A stretch of DNA of 64,000 nucleotides. Source: Cryptomeria japonica (lineage: Eukaryota; Streptophyta; Pinopsida; Cupressales; Cupressaceae). The position numbers and the translations under genes were made by a program. The stretch spans positions 269,733,870-269,797,869 of the forward strand of contig NC_081407.1 of assembly GCF_030272615.1 (NCBI RefSeq), read 5' to 3'. The notes under the pieces are model-generated. The model was given only the letters and a program-made list of their open reading frames with translations. It was not told the DNA's origin and made no database searches. Shown here in pieces: positions 45,600 through 57,420 of the stretch. Position 1 is the first letter of the stretch. Each line of letters opens with the position of its first letter.

Positions 45600-46860
45600 T
45601 GAATTTTTTTAACATTTCAGCATCAATTCTTGATGCAATTGATGAGAATGTGGAAAACGAGAGAAGTAATGAAAAAGTTAAGTTTTTTTGTGAAACCAAA
45701 AAAGAGAGATGAATCACTTTAACAAACTATATCTACTATTGCAAGTGCTATTGATTTTTTTGGAAAAAAGAGTCAATCTCAAGATAAGAATGTCGCACAA
45801 CAAGCTAAAAAAACTTTAGTTAATGAAAAAACCTTGAATAAAAGATTTTTATTGCATCATTAGTGTAATTTTATATACACATCCTTACACTTTGGTTAGA
45901 GCAACAAATGGAAGAAAAAGTATTAAAAATGATCCAATCAACCAATGTTGGAGTTTTAGTGGTAGACTCCTAAGGTTTGACATAAAATTAAATAGTAAAA
46001 TCAAATCTTTGCTTGAAAAATATTGCTATGATTAAACAAGGGTATCATCTAATGCTAGAGATATGTTGAAATCAAGAGTAAGGTAAAAAATTTACAATCC
46101 TCATCCAAAACACCTATTATACATGACTCAAACTAAATTTTATAATTTTTTTTAGATGATTTAGTGTTACTTGGAAATATTACCATAAATCAAAGACCAT
46201 TTAAGAAATGTAAACTTTGGTATGTAAAAATTAGTTAGCAATGAACCACTTCTTGTTCTAAAAATTATGTAATTTCATTATTAGTATTGGTGTTTTCCAA
46301 TATATACACTGTACTTTGCATACTAATAATTATGCAAGAATGTTGTATTAATATGTCACTTGAAAAATCAAGGGTTTATACCAAGTTTATTTTTTGAAAC
46401 ATCTAATGGGCAATAATTTTATTTAAGGGCATGGATGTGGTAACCCTTCATTGTTAGGAAAATGTATGTATGCAAGTATTTTACATGATTTTAAAAAATA
46501 ATTAGTGGATGTGAAATGATTTAAGAATGTTGAATATTCTTTTTAAAGGATGGACAAATTAGCAAATATTGCAATTTAATCACAAAAAAATAGTGTGCAT
46601 GCATTCATCACATAACTTAAGAGTAATATTGTACCCAAATATGTGAAACACTCTCAATGTTTGATGGCTTGATGGACAATCTTACACATGTCAAAAAAAA
46701 TTTCCAATTGGAACTATACTATTAGTGGTTGACTTTGGAAAAAACTATATTCTTGTTGCATAAGATGAAATTCAATCTCAATATTATAATTTGGTGCAGG
46801 TGGCCATATTTATTCATATTGTATATAGACATGAGGATGATAGTATAAAATATGATAGAA
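45600..46860 (+). pseudogene. Degenerate coding region of unrecognised (perhaps transposase-like) family
   Basis: Fragments that look protein-like occur in changing frames: TISTIASAIDFFGKKSQSQ (about 45,735), a block around 46,130-46,200, and at 46,700-46,850 PIGTILVVDF with later DEIQSQYYNLVQVAIFIHIV. The last block has the feel of a DDE-type transposase-like family, but I cannot name it and the similarity is from memory. It ends abruptly at the ORF1-only copy D insertion at 46,861. Confidence 0.35.
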
Positions 46861-48290
46861 TTTTTTTGAGGGAGCACATTAACAACACATTATTCTAGAC
46901 AACAAAGATCAAATACAAAGACTATCCATAATGACAATTCCATAACAAAACATGCGAAAAGAAAAACTTGTCAAGCCAACAACCAAAACCTAGCTCAAGG
47001 AGAGGGAGAAGCACCCAAGCCTTGACAAAGAGGGGTTTAGGGGCCAAGGAAAGACTTCCCCTTCTACCTGCAACAAACGACAGTCTAGTCAATATTGTCA
47101 TAAGGACCCTCAAAGGAAGGATCGAGCGGGGAGGTCCCCGCAACGAATCTATCCACCATGAAAGTAGGTGGTTGTAGTAAATTACCAAAAGGTTTTAGTG
47201 ATGGAACAACATCAGAAACAGGTTCAACAGGGGTAGAACAAGGTTGCAGAATAGGAGAACCAGGGGTGGGGGCCTCAGGAAAGGAGGCCAAAATAGTAGA
47301 AGCGAGAGCATCAATAGGAGCTTCAGTAGCAGTGAGGGGCACAACCTCCTCATGGGAGGAGATAACATCCCCATGAGGGGAGTCAACAATGACCATCAAA
47401 TTATTTGCAACAGCATTTTTCTACCAAGTAGCAACATCCCTATGACGAGGAATAGAACAATTCGAAGCAAGATGACAAGTTGAGAAGTATTTTCGGTAGC
47501 AAAAGGGGAGGCCCTCATAATCCAATAATTGCATCCAAGGCATATCCCCAATGATAAGAACTACATCTCGAGAGAGAGGCGAAGAGATGTCGGTGTCAAT
47601 TAAAATGCGGGCAAAGGTAGAGTGCTCCATAGAAGACGTGGCCTCATCCACCTTCAAGAAACGTCCAATTGAGTTGCCAATAGCCTCATAGCAAGAAAGC
47701 TCCCAGTAATGGAGAGGAAGATTAGGAAGGTGAACCTAAACTAGATGCACATTAAGTGGTTCAATAAGAGGGTTAAAAGAAGTTGTCCAGGGCTTCACAG
47801 AAAGAGAGTTATCTCCCCAATCCCACAGCTTACCCAATACCAAATCTCTTTCCAAAGAAGAAATAAAGTTAGCAATGAAAAAACCCTTAGCACAAGGATA
47901 GAGTTAAATGCTATGAGCAACCATAGGCTTCCAAGAAACACTCAACTAACGATGGAGGTCTAGGAGAGAAGGCTAGAGTCTATCAAATCTACACATCAAA
48001 GCACAACATTGATAGAAATCAATATTATCGATATCTTGTCCACAAACCACCACAGGGGAGGATGTAGCATAGGGAAGAGGGAGAATTCCCTTAGGAGGAT
48101 GAGTAGCAACATTGGCCACACGAGAAAAAAATTGTCCACCAGTGAAAGGAGGTATGGGAGGGACCAAGGCATTAGTAGCATCGAGAGCATCGATAACCCC
48201 AGTGTCAACACCAATTGTAACAGAATAATCTCTCAAACCCATAGTAACCACAAGAGGGGGTGAGGGAGAGTTCGAACCAACCCTTAATGT
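46861..48290 (-). mobile_element. ORF1-only LINE-like unit, copy D
   Basis: Reads on the minus strand, with the 3' end at a T run at 46,861-46,867 (plus). Family words are present: VVVCGQDIDNIDFYQCCALM at about 48,040, the DUF4283-like core, the segment YEGLPFCYRKYFSTCHLASNC at about 47,460-47,530, then a Pro/Leu/Val-rich acidic tail (47,399-47,085) and the 3' UTR with GATAGTCTTTG. No ORF2 follows. The TSD was not found. Confidence 0.7.
47085..48251 (-). pseudogene. ORF1-type protein of copy D, degenerate
   Basis: Open pieces are 48251-47973 (N-terminal, MVTMGLRDYSVTIGVDTG), 47657-47421 (end of the DUF4283-like core and the knuckle, in which Cys-2 is Tyr and the Gly before His is Cys), and 47399-47085 (acidic tail). 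Compared with copies A and B the order and spacing are the same. Shifts and stops separate the pieces. Confidence 0.65.
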
Positions 48291-50718
48291 TACACTTGTA
48301 TTTCTTTAAAAAATTTAATGTTTAATATTATAATTCTATTGCTACAATTTTAATATTTTATGTTTAATGTCATACTTCTATCGCTTCAATTTGAATGTTA
48401 TATGTTGAGTGCTATACTTGTAAATTGCTTCAATTTTAATGTTTAATGTTATACTTCTATCGCTACATAATTACCGACATTATTTCTCATAGGATATGAT
48501 TTAATGGACATACCTAAATAATGTTAAGTGCATAAATTAAATAGTTGCATTCTATATAATGTAAAGTGCATACTTTTTGTATGATTTAGGTGTATTCTAA
48601 ATAATGCAAAATACATAAAATATTTATGTTTTAGGTGAATTATAACTAAATTAAATTGCATAAATTTTTTGAGATGCATGCATAAAACATTCAACCTAGA
48701 TCAACATTTTTAGAGTTTCAATTTTTTCTACAAATATTGGTTCCTACTTTAAGAGACTTGTTCAAGTTAAACTGCATCGACATGTAATAATGTTCAATAA
48801 AGTCCACAAAATATTGTAATTTATTTAATGTCCATGAAATACTAAGACAACAATAGTCCATAAAATATTGAAATATATAGTCCATGAAATACTGAAATAA
48901 AGTGTGCATGTGTGAACAAGTGAAACTGAAATAAAGTCCATGGAATGTGTACTATAACATGTCTCACGAGTAATAAATTAGTTAGGATGATAAAAAAACA
49001 AATTATAGTTTATACATGATATAGTTAAATATATGATCTAATTCCTATTGCCACTAAAATCAAGACTCCTCTTCAATCCACACAAACTAGATTGACATGT
49101 CTCATATTGTATAAGAGAGAAATTTGAAATGAGATTTTATATTAAAAAAATTATAAATGCATGTGCATTATTTGAAATGAATAAATCATTTTAATTTGTA
49201 AAATTACAAAAATACTATATGAGGTTGTTCATATGCCTCACAGCTTACTCTACATTACCTAGTATAGGTACTATCATCGAGTTAGGACCTGTCTCATGTT
49301 GTACAAGAGAAAGAAACACGTGCACACATGTGCATGATTTAAATTTGATTTAATTAATCTTAATTTATAATTGATTGAATAATCAATATTTTAAATTATT
49401 GTATGATGTTGCTCATCTCCTCCCATAATTTTCTATGCAAAGGATGTAGGTACTATCATATTAAGACCAAAAGTACAATTAGCTAACTCCTACAAGATCA
49501 AATAAAAAACATGTATGAATTAGGTTAAAAAGTATATTCAAGTACTAATTTTATTAATCCATATAAAGGACCTATAAATTGCACATATAAAAATTACTTT
49601 TAACTGACCTGAAATGATGTTGACGACTAGAGAAATTGGCCTTGATTAATAGCTTGTCAATACCTTTCCTAATGGTGGTATCAACCTGTAGACATATATA
49701 ATAAAATATTTAATACATAGTAAATGTACACATTTTAAAGTAGAGTTTTATAAAAATACATATAGGGGATGGCTCATGCATAACAACTGATGATGAAGGA
49801 GCACTCACCGCATCTTCCTATAGATCAGACATAGAAGTTGCATGACCTCCCTGGAGCAACAAAATATTTTACATGTTTAGGACTAAATTATATTACTCGA
49901 AGTTAAAATTATTTAATATATTTTAAAAAATCAACATGATAAATTGAACGGTTCAATCTAGATATTGGTAGATACGTCAAAAGGTGTGTTGAGTTGTGCA
50001 AGTGTTTCAATACAAAACAAAATCGATCAGATGTAATTGATTTCTTGGAGGCCATCATCTCCAAACAATTTGAATGTTAAAATATTAAATATATAATTGT
50101 TGATATTGAATAGATTTTTTATATGTACATTAAAAGAGACACCTAATTTATATATGCCACATGTATACCTATGTAGGATGATCATCAACACATAAAAAAT
50201 CCACATATGATGTGATCTAATTTGATGTAGGTGCATTTGAAGTAGATGTAGGAGTAGGGCCATAACATATATGACTATAATTCATACAAAAATGTGACAT
50301 AAACACGCGTGGAGTGCTAGGACTAGCTGTATCAGATGTTCCTCCATGCTCTTGACACTGACTTCAATTGTAATATGGGTAGCTTATTCTGTGAGATTAC
50401 TTGAGAATGCACTCAATTAAATCTGAATGCTAAAATGATTGATTGATGCTCGATGGGTATGGGAATAAAATGGGGGCTTCACTAGATAGCCAATATGATA
50501 TCACATGCATTCATATTGGGGGGTTTAATATCCCAAAAATGAGGGTACAATATATTGCCTATCAGTAAAAATAGGGGGGTTTTAATTCAAGCTATGAAAA
50601 AATGCAATATTGGTGAAAATAGGGGGCTTTTAATTAGAGTTATGTATTGGGAGGGGGTGAAAAAAAAGAGTTTAGGGCAATAATTTTTTAAAATAGGGGG
50701 ACTCTTTAGTATGTCATG
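48291..50718. other. AT-rich spacer with degenerate short repeats, no gene
   Basis: From 48,300 to 48,475 a unit of about 55-60 bp built on TTTAATGTTATACTTCTATCGCT recurs three times with drift. From 48,790 to 48,950 the word AGTCCATGAAATACTG recurs four to five times. Around 49,090 and 49,290 a segment TGTCTCATATTGTATAAGAG is duplicated with changes. Near 50,560-50,700, AAAATAGGGGG recurs three times. No coding region recognised. Confidence 0.5.
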
Positions 50719-51035
50719 TGTAGGATTTGAGAAATACAAATCCACAGAACCCAAAGAAACCTGCATGCAAGAAACCTGTCACAGAGAAAGAGAGAGAACA
50801 AATACAAGGGTTTTGGCTTTGACAAAGAGAAAGATTTATTATCAGAGAAAAATGAATCAAGAGAATGAATAATACAAGAGATCAATCCTTATAAAGGAGA
50901 TCAACACCAAAAGGAAAACCTAACCCTAAGGTGTGTGCATTTAATAATTAAATATTAATTATTAAATGACTAATATGTGCATAAAGGGAAATCTTAAGAG
51001 GAGAGTAAAGTTAATTAAATTACTTTACTCTAACA
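50719..51035 (-). repeat. 3' LTR of the 6.0-kb copia element
   Basis: 317 bp, TGTAGG to CTAACA on the plus strand. It includes a self-complementary AT stretch (TTTAATAATTAAATATTAAT). It lies against the polypurine tract complement. Confidence 0.93.
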
Positions 51036-51256
51036 CCCCCCCTTAAGATGAGCTACAATGCAGCTACAAACAATACAGAAGAAAGCAAAGGAACTACAAT
51101 GCAAAAGAGGGTCCCGGCAACAAGGCCTGATCAGGTACCCGAATACAAGAAAATCTCTATAAAGCGGAGTAAAGGAGAAAACCCAGTGGGAAAAAACTCC
51201 TCTCCAAAAAGAGATACAGAAACATGTTGAAAAGAAAACATGAAGGAAGGAAGGCC

Positions 51257-54200
51257 TCACTGAGACCCCCCAAGGACAACTTCCTTCACCCCAAGCATGG
51301 AGTGCAACTGAAGATAGCGCGGAGATGCCAAAGGTTTAGTGAAGATGTCAGCAACCTGCTCCTCTGTAGGAATGTACTCCAAGATGAGAGAACCATCTTG
51401 AATCAACTGCCTGATGAAGTGCATGTGGATTTCAATATGCTTTGTCCGTTGATGCTCCACTGGGTTGCGAGAAATATGAATGGCACTCTGATTATCACAC
51501 CAAAGAGTAGTGGGACAATCTGGAGGAAACCCAAACTCTGTCATCGACTGCCGAAGCCATAAAACCTCCTGACTGGCTAACACTGCTGCACGGTACTCAG
51601 CCTCTGTAGATGATAATGCAATAGCAGATTGCTTCTTGCAAGACCATGTAATAGGACCAGAACCAAGGCAAAAAATGAAGCCAGAAGTAGACTTCTGATC
51701 ATTGACATCACCAGCCCAATCGGAGTCAGTGAAGCCAATGATGTGCGGGGATCCTGAAGTGTAGTGAATGCCATAATGTGTGGTGCCCCGAATATACCTC
51801 AAAATACGTTTGGCTGCTTTCCAATGGCTCTCATGAGGATCATGGGAGAACCGAGAGACAAGACCAACCGCAAAGGAAAGATCCGGACGAGAATGTGTCA
51901 GGTACAACAAACTGCCAATCAACTGCCTGTATAAAGTGGGGTCTACTGAAGGAGTAGAGCAAGTGGAAGACAAAACAACACCTGACTGAAATGGAGTGGG
52001 GGCAGACTTGCAATCAAGCATGCCAAATCGCTAAAGCATATCAAGAGCATACTTCTCCTGAAATATGGAAATCCCATCCGAAGACTGAATAACCTGTAGA
52101 CCCAGAAAGAAGTGCAAGAGACCAAGATCTGTCATCTCAAACTGCTCCATCAAAGCTCTCTGAACACTCTGAATCATGGAGGATGAGCTACCTGTAATGA
52201 TGAGATCATCGACATATAGCACAAGAATCAAAAGATCACCCTCCTGACGCTGAAGATACACTGTGTGATCGGAATGACAGCATGTGAAGTGAGAGGAAAG
52301 CAAAAAAGAGTCCATCTTCTCATACCAAGCCCTGGGGGCTTGTTTGAGACCATACAATGAACGACGAAGTCTGCAAACCAAAGAAGTGTCCTGCACAAAT
52401 CCCTGAGGCTGCTCCATATAGATCTCCTCATGTAGGTCTCCATGCAAGAAGGCACTCTTCACATCCATCTGAAACACTGTCCATCCCTGTGAAGCTGCAA
52501 GTGAAAGTACCAGGCGTATAGAATTCATCTTGGTGACAGGAGCAAAGGTCTCAGAGTAGTCAATACCCTCTACCTGAGAAAACCCCTTCGCAACAAGACG
52601 GGCCTTATACTTATCAATAGAACCATCTGCAACATACTTGGTATGATACACCCACTTGCACCGAACCAACTTTCTTCCCTTAGGAAGAGGACAAAGATCC
52701 CAAGTATGATTCTTCATCAAAGAAGAATACTCCTCATCCATGGCCCTATCCCACTCAAGGTGTCCTGTCGCCTCTGAAAACTTTTGAGGATCATCTGAAA
52801 GGGCATGACTCAAAAGACTAGAACCAGATGTCTGAGCACGAGTGTGACGAGTATCTGAAGGATCACCTGCCAAAGAACCAGTTGCAGCAACAGTATCATG
52901 GGCCCACTTCGGCAAAGACGGAGCAACTGGTGGTGGTGGAGATGGTGGATCATCATCTACATCATCCTCAAGAGATAAGTAATCCTCAAGAGATGAAGAG
53001 GAAGGAGTAGGCAATGAGGGAGAAGCTGGTGATGGAGAATCCATCTGAGGATAGCACTCATCAAACTGGACATCCCACCGAAACAAGACCTCTCTGGAAT
53101 CAGGATCAAACAACCTGTATGCCTTAAAATCCTCACAGTAGCCAACAAATATGAGTGGTCGGCTCTTCCTCTCCATGGCGTTCCGCTGAGCATCAGGAAT
53201 AAATGCCCAAGCCTCACTACCAAAAACTCAGAATATAGAAACATCAGGCTTGACATGGGTCCAAGCCTCCTCAGGAGTCATATGTCGCAATGCCTTATGA
53301 GGCATCCGATTATGAATATAATTGGCACAATTGACTGCCTCAGCCCAAAATGAAGAACTCATAGCTCGAGACTGTATCATACAATTTGCCATCTCCCGTA
53401 AGGTTCTGTTCTTTCTCTCAGCAACACCATTCTGCTGAGGGGTGTAAGGAACTGTAAACTGATGCTGTAAACCATGCTCAGTGCAAAAATCTCTAAAGCC
53501 TGATTTACATACTCCCCCCCATTATCTGTGCGTATTCGCCTGATAGAAAGTCCAGATTGCTTCTCCACAAATGTCTTAAAAATCCTAAATGAGTCAAAGA
53601 CATCAGACTTGTACTTAAGAAAGTACACCCATGTACGTCTGGAGAAGTCATCAATAAAAGTGAGCACATAACGGGCACCTGAAAAAGAAGGAGTCGGAAA
53701 GGACATAAGATCACTATGTACCAACTCTAGGGCTGCCCTAGCACGAGAGACTCGACCCTTAGGAAAAGGATCTCGATGATGTTTGCCAAGAACACAACCA
53801 CGACATACACCATCCGTACAAGAAATCTGTGGAAGCCCAATCACAAGTGCCTGTGTACTCATCTGCTGTAGATATCTATAATTGACATGGCCAAAATGCT
53901 CATGCCAAAGCCTGCTCACTGAATCTGCATGTGCTATAAGAGAGGAACCAACCGTGTCTGAACTCTCAAAGCCATCAAAACTATATAAGTGAGATGCAAA
54001 ATCCACACTCCCAGTAGCCACAACCAAGTCAGGATCATGAAGATCTCGAATAACCACATCATGAGGTGAGAACTCAACTGTCTTACTAGAGCCAGAGTGG
54101 CAAATCTGATAAATGGATAGAAGGTTTGTCAAAATGTCAGGAACCAAAAGCACATCCTGAAGACAACCACCATCCAATGAAACAGTACCAGAACCCTGAA

Positions 54201-55284
54201 CGGAAAGTTGTGCTGAGTCACCAACTGCAATATGTCTAGTGCCGATAGGGGCAAGAGCGGTGACAAAATCCTCTGTGTGTGTCATATTGTGAGAAGCACC
54301 AGAATCTAGAATCCAAGTGGATGCGGAGGACAATGCTCGTGCAGAAAGAGCATGACCTTTCCCTGTGGGCTGTGAAGGAGGCTGAGGTGCACTGATATTA
54401 TGCTGCTGCATGGCTTCCTCCAAAGCCTCTAAACATTTCCAACACCTAGAAACGAGATGTCCTTCCTTGCCACAAAAACTGCAAGGATCGCCTGATTTCT
54501 TCTTAGTCTTGGAGGAAGACTCACCAGACTTTGAAGATTTGCCCTGTTTAGAATTGGACTGTGGTTTTGAATCAAACTTAGGTGGTGGCTTGGAGGGATT
54601 CTCACTAGCCTCTGAATCTTTCTTAGGCTTCGGTTTCTACTTCTGTTTTCCTTTGGAGGACTGGGTTACCAATGCTTGGTTCTGTGAACCTGAAAGTGAA
54701 TCCAACTGCTTAAGCTTAGCTTGCTCACGAGTCAGACGATCACAAAAGACCTCAAAAGAAGGCATGACATGTCGAGCACCCAAGGCATCCATGGTGGAAT
54801 AGAAGGTTGAAGAGAAGATCTGAAATGGACCCCGAAGCTTGGAGAGGATCAGGAAAATGCACTCTGTATCAGTCTTAGTCTTACCACAACCCTGCAAGAT
54901 AGATCTTTATTGTTTGAACTTCATCAGAAAGTCCTCAATAGAAGGAAATGAATCAGGTACCAAGGAAGTTAACTCTGCCTCAAGCTGTAAAGCTCTGAAC
55001 TCGTTGACAGTACCAAAAAGTCTTTCAAACTTGGTCCAAATGGCTCAAGGAGTGAGACAACCCTCAAGATGAAACTGGAGACTGTCGAAAATGTGTAAAG
55101 CCATCAATCCCATAGCCTGATCCATATTGTTCCTGTGCTGCATAACCTCAAAGGGACGTGTCAACTGAGGTTGAATCTCATCCAAACAGGACCATAACCC
55201 CCGAGACTGAAGAAGAGTCATCATGATACCCTTCCAAGTGTGGTTATTGTGTGGTGTGAGAGAGTCAATAGGCTTGTCGGCCAT
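51257..55284 (-). pseudogene. Copia gag-pol frame with five stops and one frameshift
   Basis: Order on the minus strand: Gag (55284-54430; MADKPIDSLTPHNNHTWKGI) with an intact CCHC knuckle CSFCGKEGHLVSRC; protease WILDSGASHNMT (about 54,320); pre-integrase and HHCC (HEHFGHVNYR, then CRGCVLG, about 53,910-53,790); integrase core (DDFSRRTWVYFLK, TDNGGEYVN); integrase C-terminal part (FVGYCEDFKAYRLFD, about 53,150); reverse transcriptase (MDVKSAFLHGDLHEEIYM, RSLYGLKQAPRAWY, LYVDDLIITG, about 52,750-52,050); RNase H (STEAEYRA, WCDNQSAIHI, ADIFTKPLA) to 51257. In-frame stops are at 55045-55047, 54907-54909, 54637-54639, 53228-53230 and 52031-52033. A one-base loss lies near 53,497. Every stop can be explained by one C-to-T or G-to-A change. 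Catalytic motifs are intact. Confidence 0.93.
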
Positions 55285-56393
55285 CCTATGAACTGTGCCT
55301 CAACTGCTCTGAATGTTTTAATTATTATTAAGTGGTCTTTCAGAACTAGACAGAAGATGCAGAAGGGGTTTGATTGTTTTGTATTGGTGTTTGTATATTC
55401 TAGTTTTCTGATGTAAATAATAGAAAGCAAGAGAAAACACCCCCCCACAATGCAAAAAACTAATCCCCAGTACAAACTGAAAGCCAGAAAATGATAGAAA
55501 GAAGTAACGGGTTGAGACAAAATTATGAGCACATAAAGAATTTAATGATGAAATAGACTATATATCTGGAAAGAGCATAGAACCACCTTTCTGACGCCTA
55601 TTCGCTTTCGAAAAACGGAGCAAAAACGAGCAAGTTATGCCCCTCGGAGTGCAAAAAGGCTCATCGGACTTTGACTGTGAAAAAATGGAATCAAAATGGA
55701 GAAATTTGAAAAAATTCCTACACCGTTAGAACGGGCTTGGAGTCAGCTTTCCAACGCCTATTCATTTTTGAAAAATGGAGATCGGACGCCCAAGTTATGC
55801 CCGATTTGGTAAAACAGCTCCAAAAAGACCCAAATGGCCCTGCTAGCCCTCAGGGGCTTAAAAAAATGGCCCCTGGTCCGTTGGGCGACCAGGGGCTGGC
55901 CCAGGGGTTTGGTGGCACTGTGGCGGTGGCGGTGGACTGGCGGCGCGCGGGCTGGGCACGGGTGGCGGGCGGCACGCGGGGGGCACGTGGGTGGGTTACC
56001 GCCGACGGCGGTGGCCGCCGGGCTGCGCACCGGTGGGGCGCAGCGGTAAAGCTAGCTGCGCCTTTTTTATTAAAAAAATTGCGTTTTTTTATTTTTATTT
56101 TTAAATTTTTTTTGAATTTTCACCTCGTTCTGCGTGCCCTAGGGCCGTACGGCCTTGGGGCATAAATTTTTTTGCCTTCTGTAGCAACTGTGTCCAAATC
56201 GGACGAATTTTATATGGAAATAGGGGTTTTTGGGCGCTACGAGCTCAACAGTGAGGTCTGTTTGGGCTCAAAGTGCACCGAAAAAAATACCCCCTATTCC
56301 AAAATAAAAAACAGAAGACAAACACAGATCTGATGCAACCAAAACCTGGATCTCAAAATCTTTCAAAAGTCTGAACAAGCTAAAGCAGATCCA
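55285..56393 (-). other. Copia untranslated leader with a GC-rich block
   Basis: The leader between primer site and gag is about 1.1 kb, long for copia. At 55,840-56,060 GC content rises sharply, with repeats of GGCGGTGGCGG and CGGGCTGGGCACGGGTGG type; both neighbours are AT-rich. A diverged duplication of about 50 bp (ACGCCTATTC, then GAAAAA, then CAAGTTATGCCC) lies at 55,590-55,641 and 55,747-55,802. ORFs across the GC-rich block are low-complexity and not credible. Confidence 0.6.
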
Positions 56394-56405
56394 GCTCTGA
56401 TACCA
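56394..56405 (-). promoter_or_regulatory. Primer-binding site for initiator-Met tRNA
   Basis: GCTCTGATACCA on the plus strand is the complement of TGGTATCAGAGC, the classic plant copia primer site. It abuts the 5' LTR starting at 56406. Confidence 0.93.
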
Positions 56406-56722
56406 TGTAGGATTTGAGAAATACAAATCTACAGAACCCAAAGAAACCTGCATGCAAGAAACCTGTCACAGAGAAAGAGAGAGAACAAATACAAGGGTTT
56501 TGGCTTTGACAAAGAGAAAGATTTATTATCAGAGAAAAATGAATCAAGAGAATGAATAATACAAGAGATCAATCCTTATAAAGGAGATCAACACCAAAAG
56601 GAAAACCTAACCCTAAGGTGTGTGCATTTAATAATTAAATATTAATTATTAAATGACTAATATGTGCATAAAGGGAAATCTTAAGAGGAGAGTAAAGTTA
56701 ATTAAATTACTTTACTCTAACA
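56406..56722 (-). repeat. 5' LTR of the 6.0-kb copia element
   Basis: 317 bp, one difference from the 3' LTR by eye. It is followed by the TCATG duplication. Confidence 0.93.
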
Positions 56723-56900
56723 TCATGAACACACATGATATAACCCAGTTTCACTAAGTGAAGCCCCTGTGGGGAATAATAGGAGAAGAAGGAGTGACGA
56801 TGGGTAGGGCAGACATAGTTTTATTTGGATCAACACATGTGCCCCTAAGCTATGTTTTGGTTTGCCACCACCAACATCCTAAAATTCTCTCATGTCAAAA

Positions 56901-56970
56901 TAATTGGGTTTTAAACCCAATTGAAGTTCTACATATAATTGGGTTTTAAACCCAATTGAAGCTCTACATA
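56901..56970. repeat. 35-bp tandem pair containing a 21-bp palindrome
   Basis: The unit TAATTGGGTTTTAAACCCAA plus TTGAAG(T/C)TCTACATA is present at 56901-56935 and 56936-56970 with one difference. Each copy contains the near-perfect palindrome AATTGGGTTTTAAACCCAAT and could form a hairpin. Confidence 0.85.
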
Positions 56971-56989
56971 TAATTTTCTAAAAAAAATA

Positions 56990-57420
56990 AGGGCACCTCA
57001 AAATTAGCATGTGGTGGACGATCAAATACCATCCACCATTGCTCCCAAAAATGTGTACCTATTTGAGGATGCCTACACCACCTAATTGAAATTCATTTTT
57101 TGTTTGGAGGAATGGGTTGATTAGTGTGGAGGTCAATGAAAAATTGGGGTAAGTGTTCTTTGGTAATGTGAGAATCATGGATATCCTTATAGGAGAGTCC
57201 ATTTGTATTAAATTGTGTCATCTCTGTCCTCCGTAAATGGAATCTATCTAGTTCTACATCAATCAATTTAATTGAATCATTAACAATTTGCATTGAATAT
57301 GCAAATTGTAATATAGATGAGGGACAACGAGCTCATCTGGATCACAATTTTTTTCTTGGATTTATGTTCATGTTTTAGTCTATTCTTCCTCACAAGCAAG
57401 CCTCATCAGATCTAGGGGTG
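56990..57420 (-). pseudogene. Degenerate coding fragment of unknown family
   Basis: A 66-codon minus-strand frame at 57293-57093 (FHLRRTEMTQFNTNGLSYKD, then IHDSHITKEHLPQFFIDLHT) looks like real protein. After its stop another stretch (IRWCRHPQIGTHFWEQWWMV, then FDRPPHANFEVP) continues in a shifted frame to about 56,990. The Trp/His-rich part suggests a conserved domain, possibly transposon-derived. I cannot name it. It could belong with the unknown region at 45.6-46.9 kb, but I have no evidence for that. Confidence 0.35.

Larger units (their letters stand above)
50714..56727 (-). mobile_element. Complete Ty1/copia retrotransposon, 6.0 kb, 5-bp TSD
   Basis: The element is 50719-56722, minus strand. 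LTRs 50719-51035 and 56406-56722 are each 317 bp and differ at one base by eye (C/T near 50,743 and 56,430). The TSD TCATG is at 50714-50718 and 56723-56727. The primer complement GCTCTGATACCA (56394-56405) pairs with initiator-Met tRNA; the polypurine complement is CCCCCCCTTAAG at about 51,036-51,048. One gag-pol frame of about 1340 codons runs from 55284 to 51257 with five in-frame stops and one single-base frameshift. Near-identical LTRs say the insertion is recent. Confidence 0.95.

Noticed and set aside
55737-56165. 142-codon ORF in the GC-rich copia leader
   Set aside because: Low-complexity Gly/Ala/Arg/Trp translation on the strand opposite to the element, explained by base composition.
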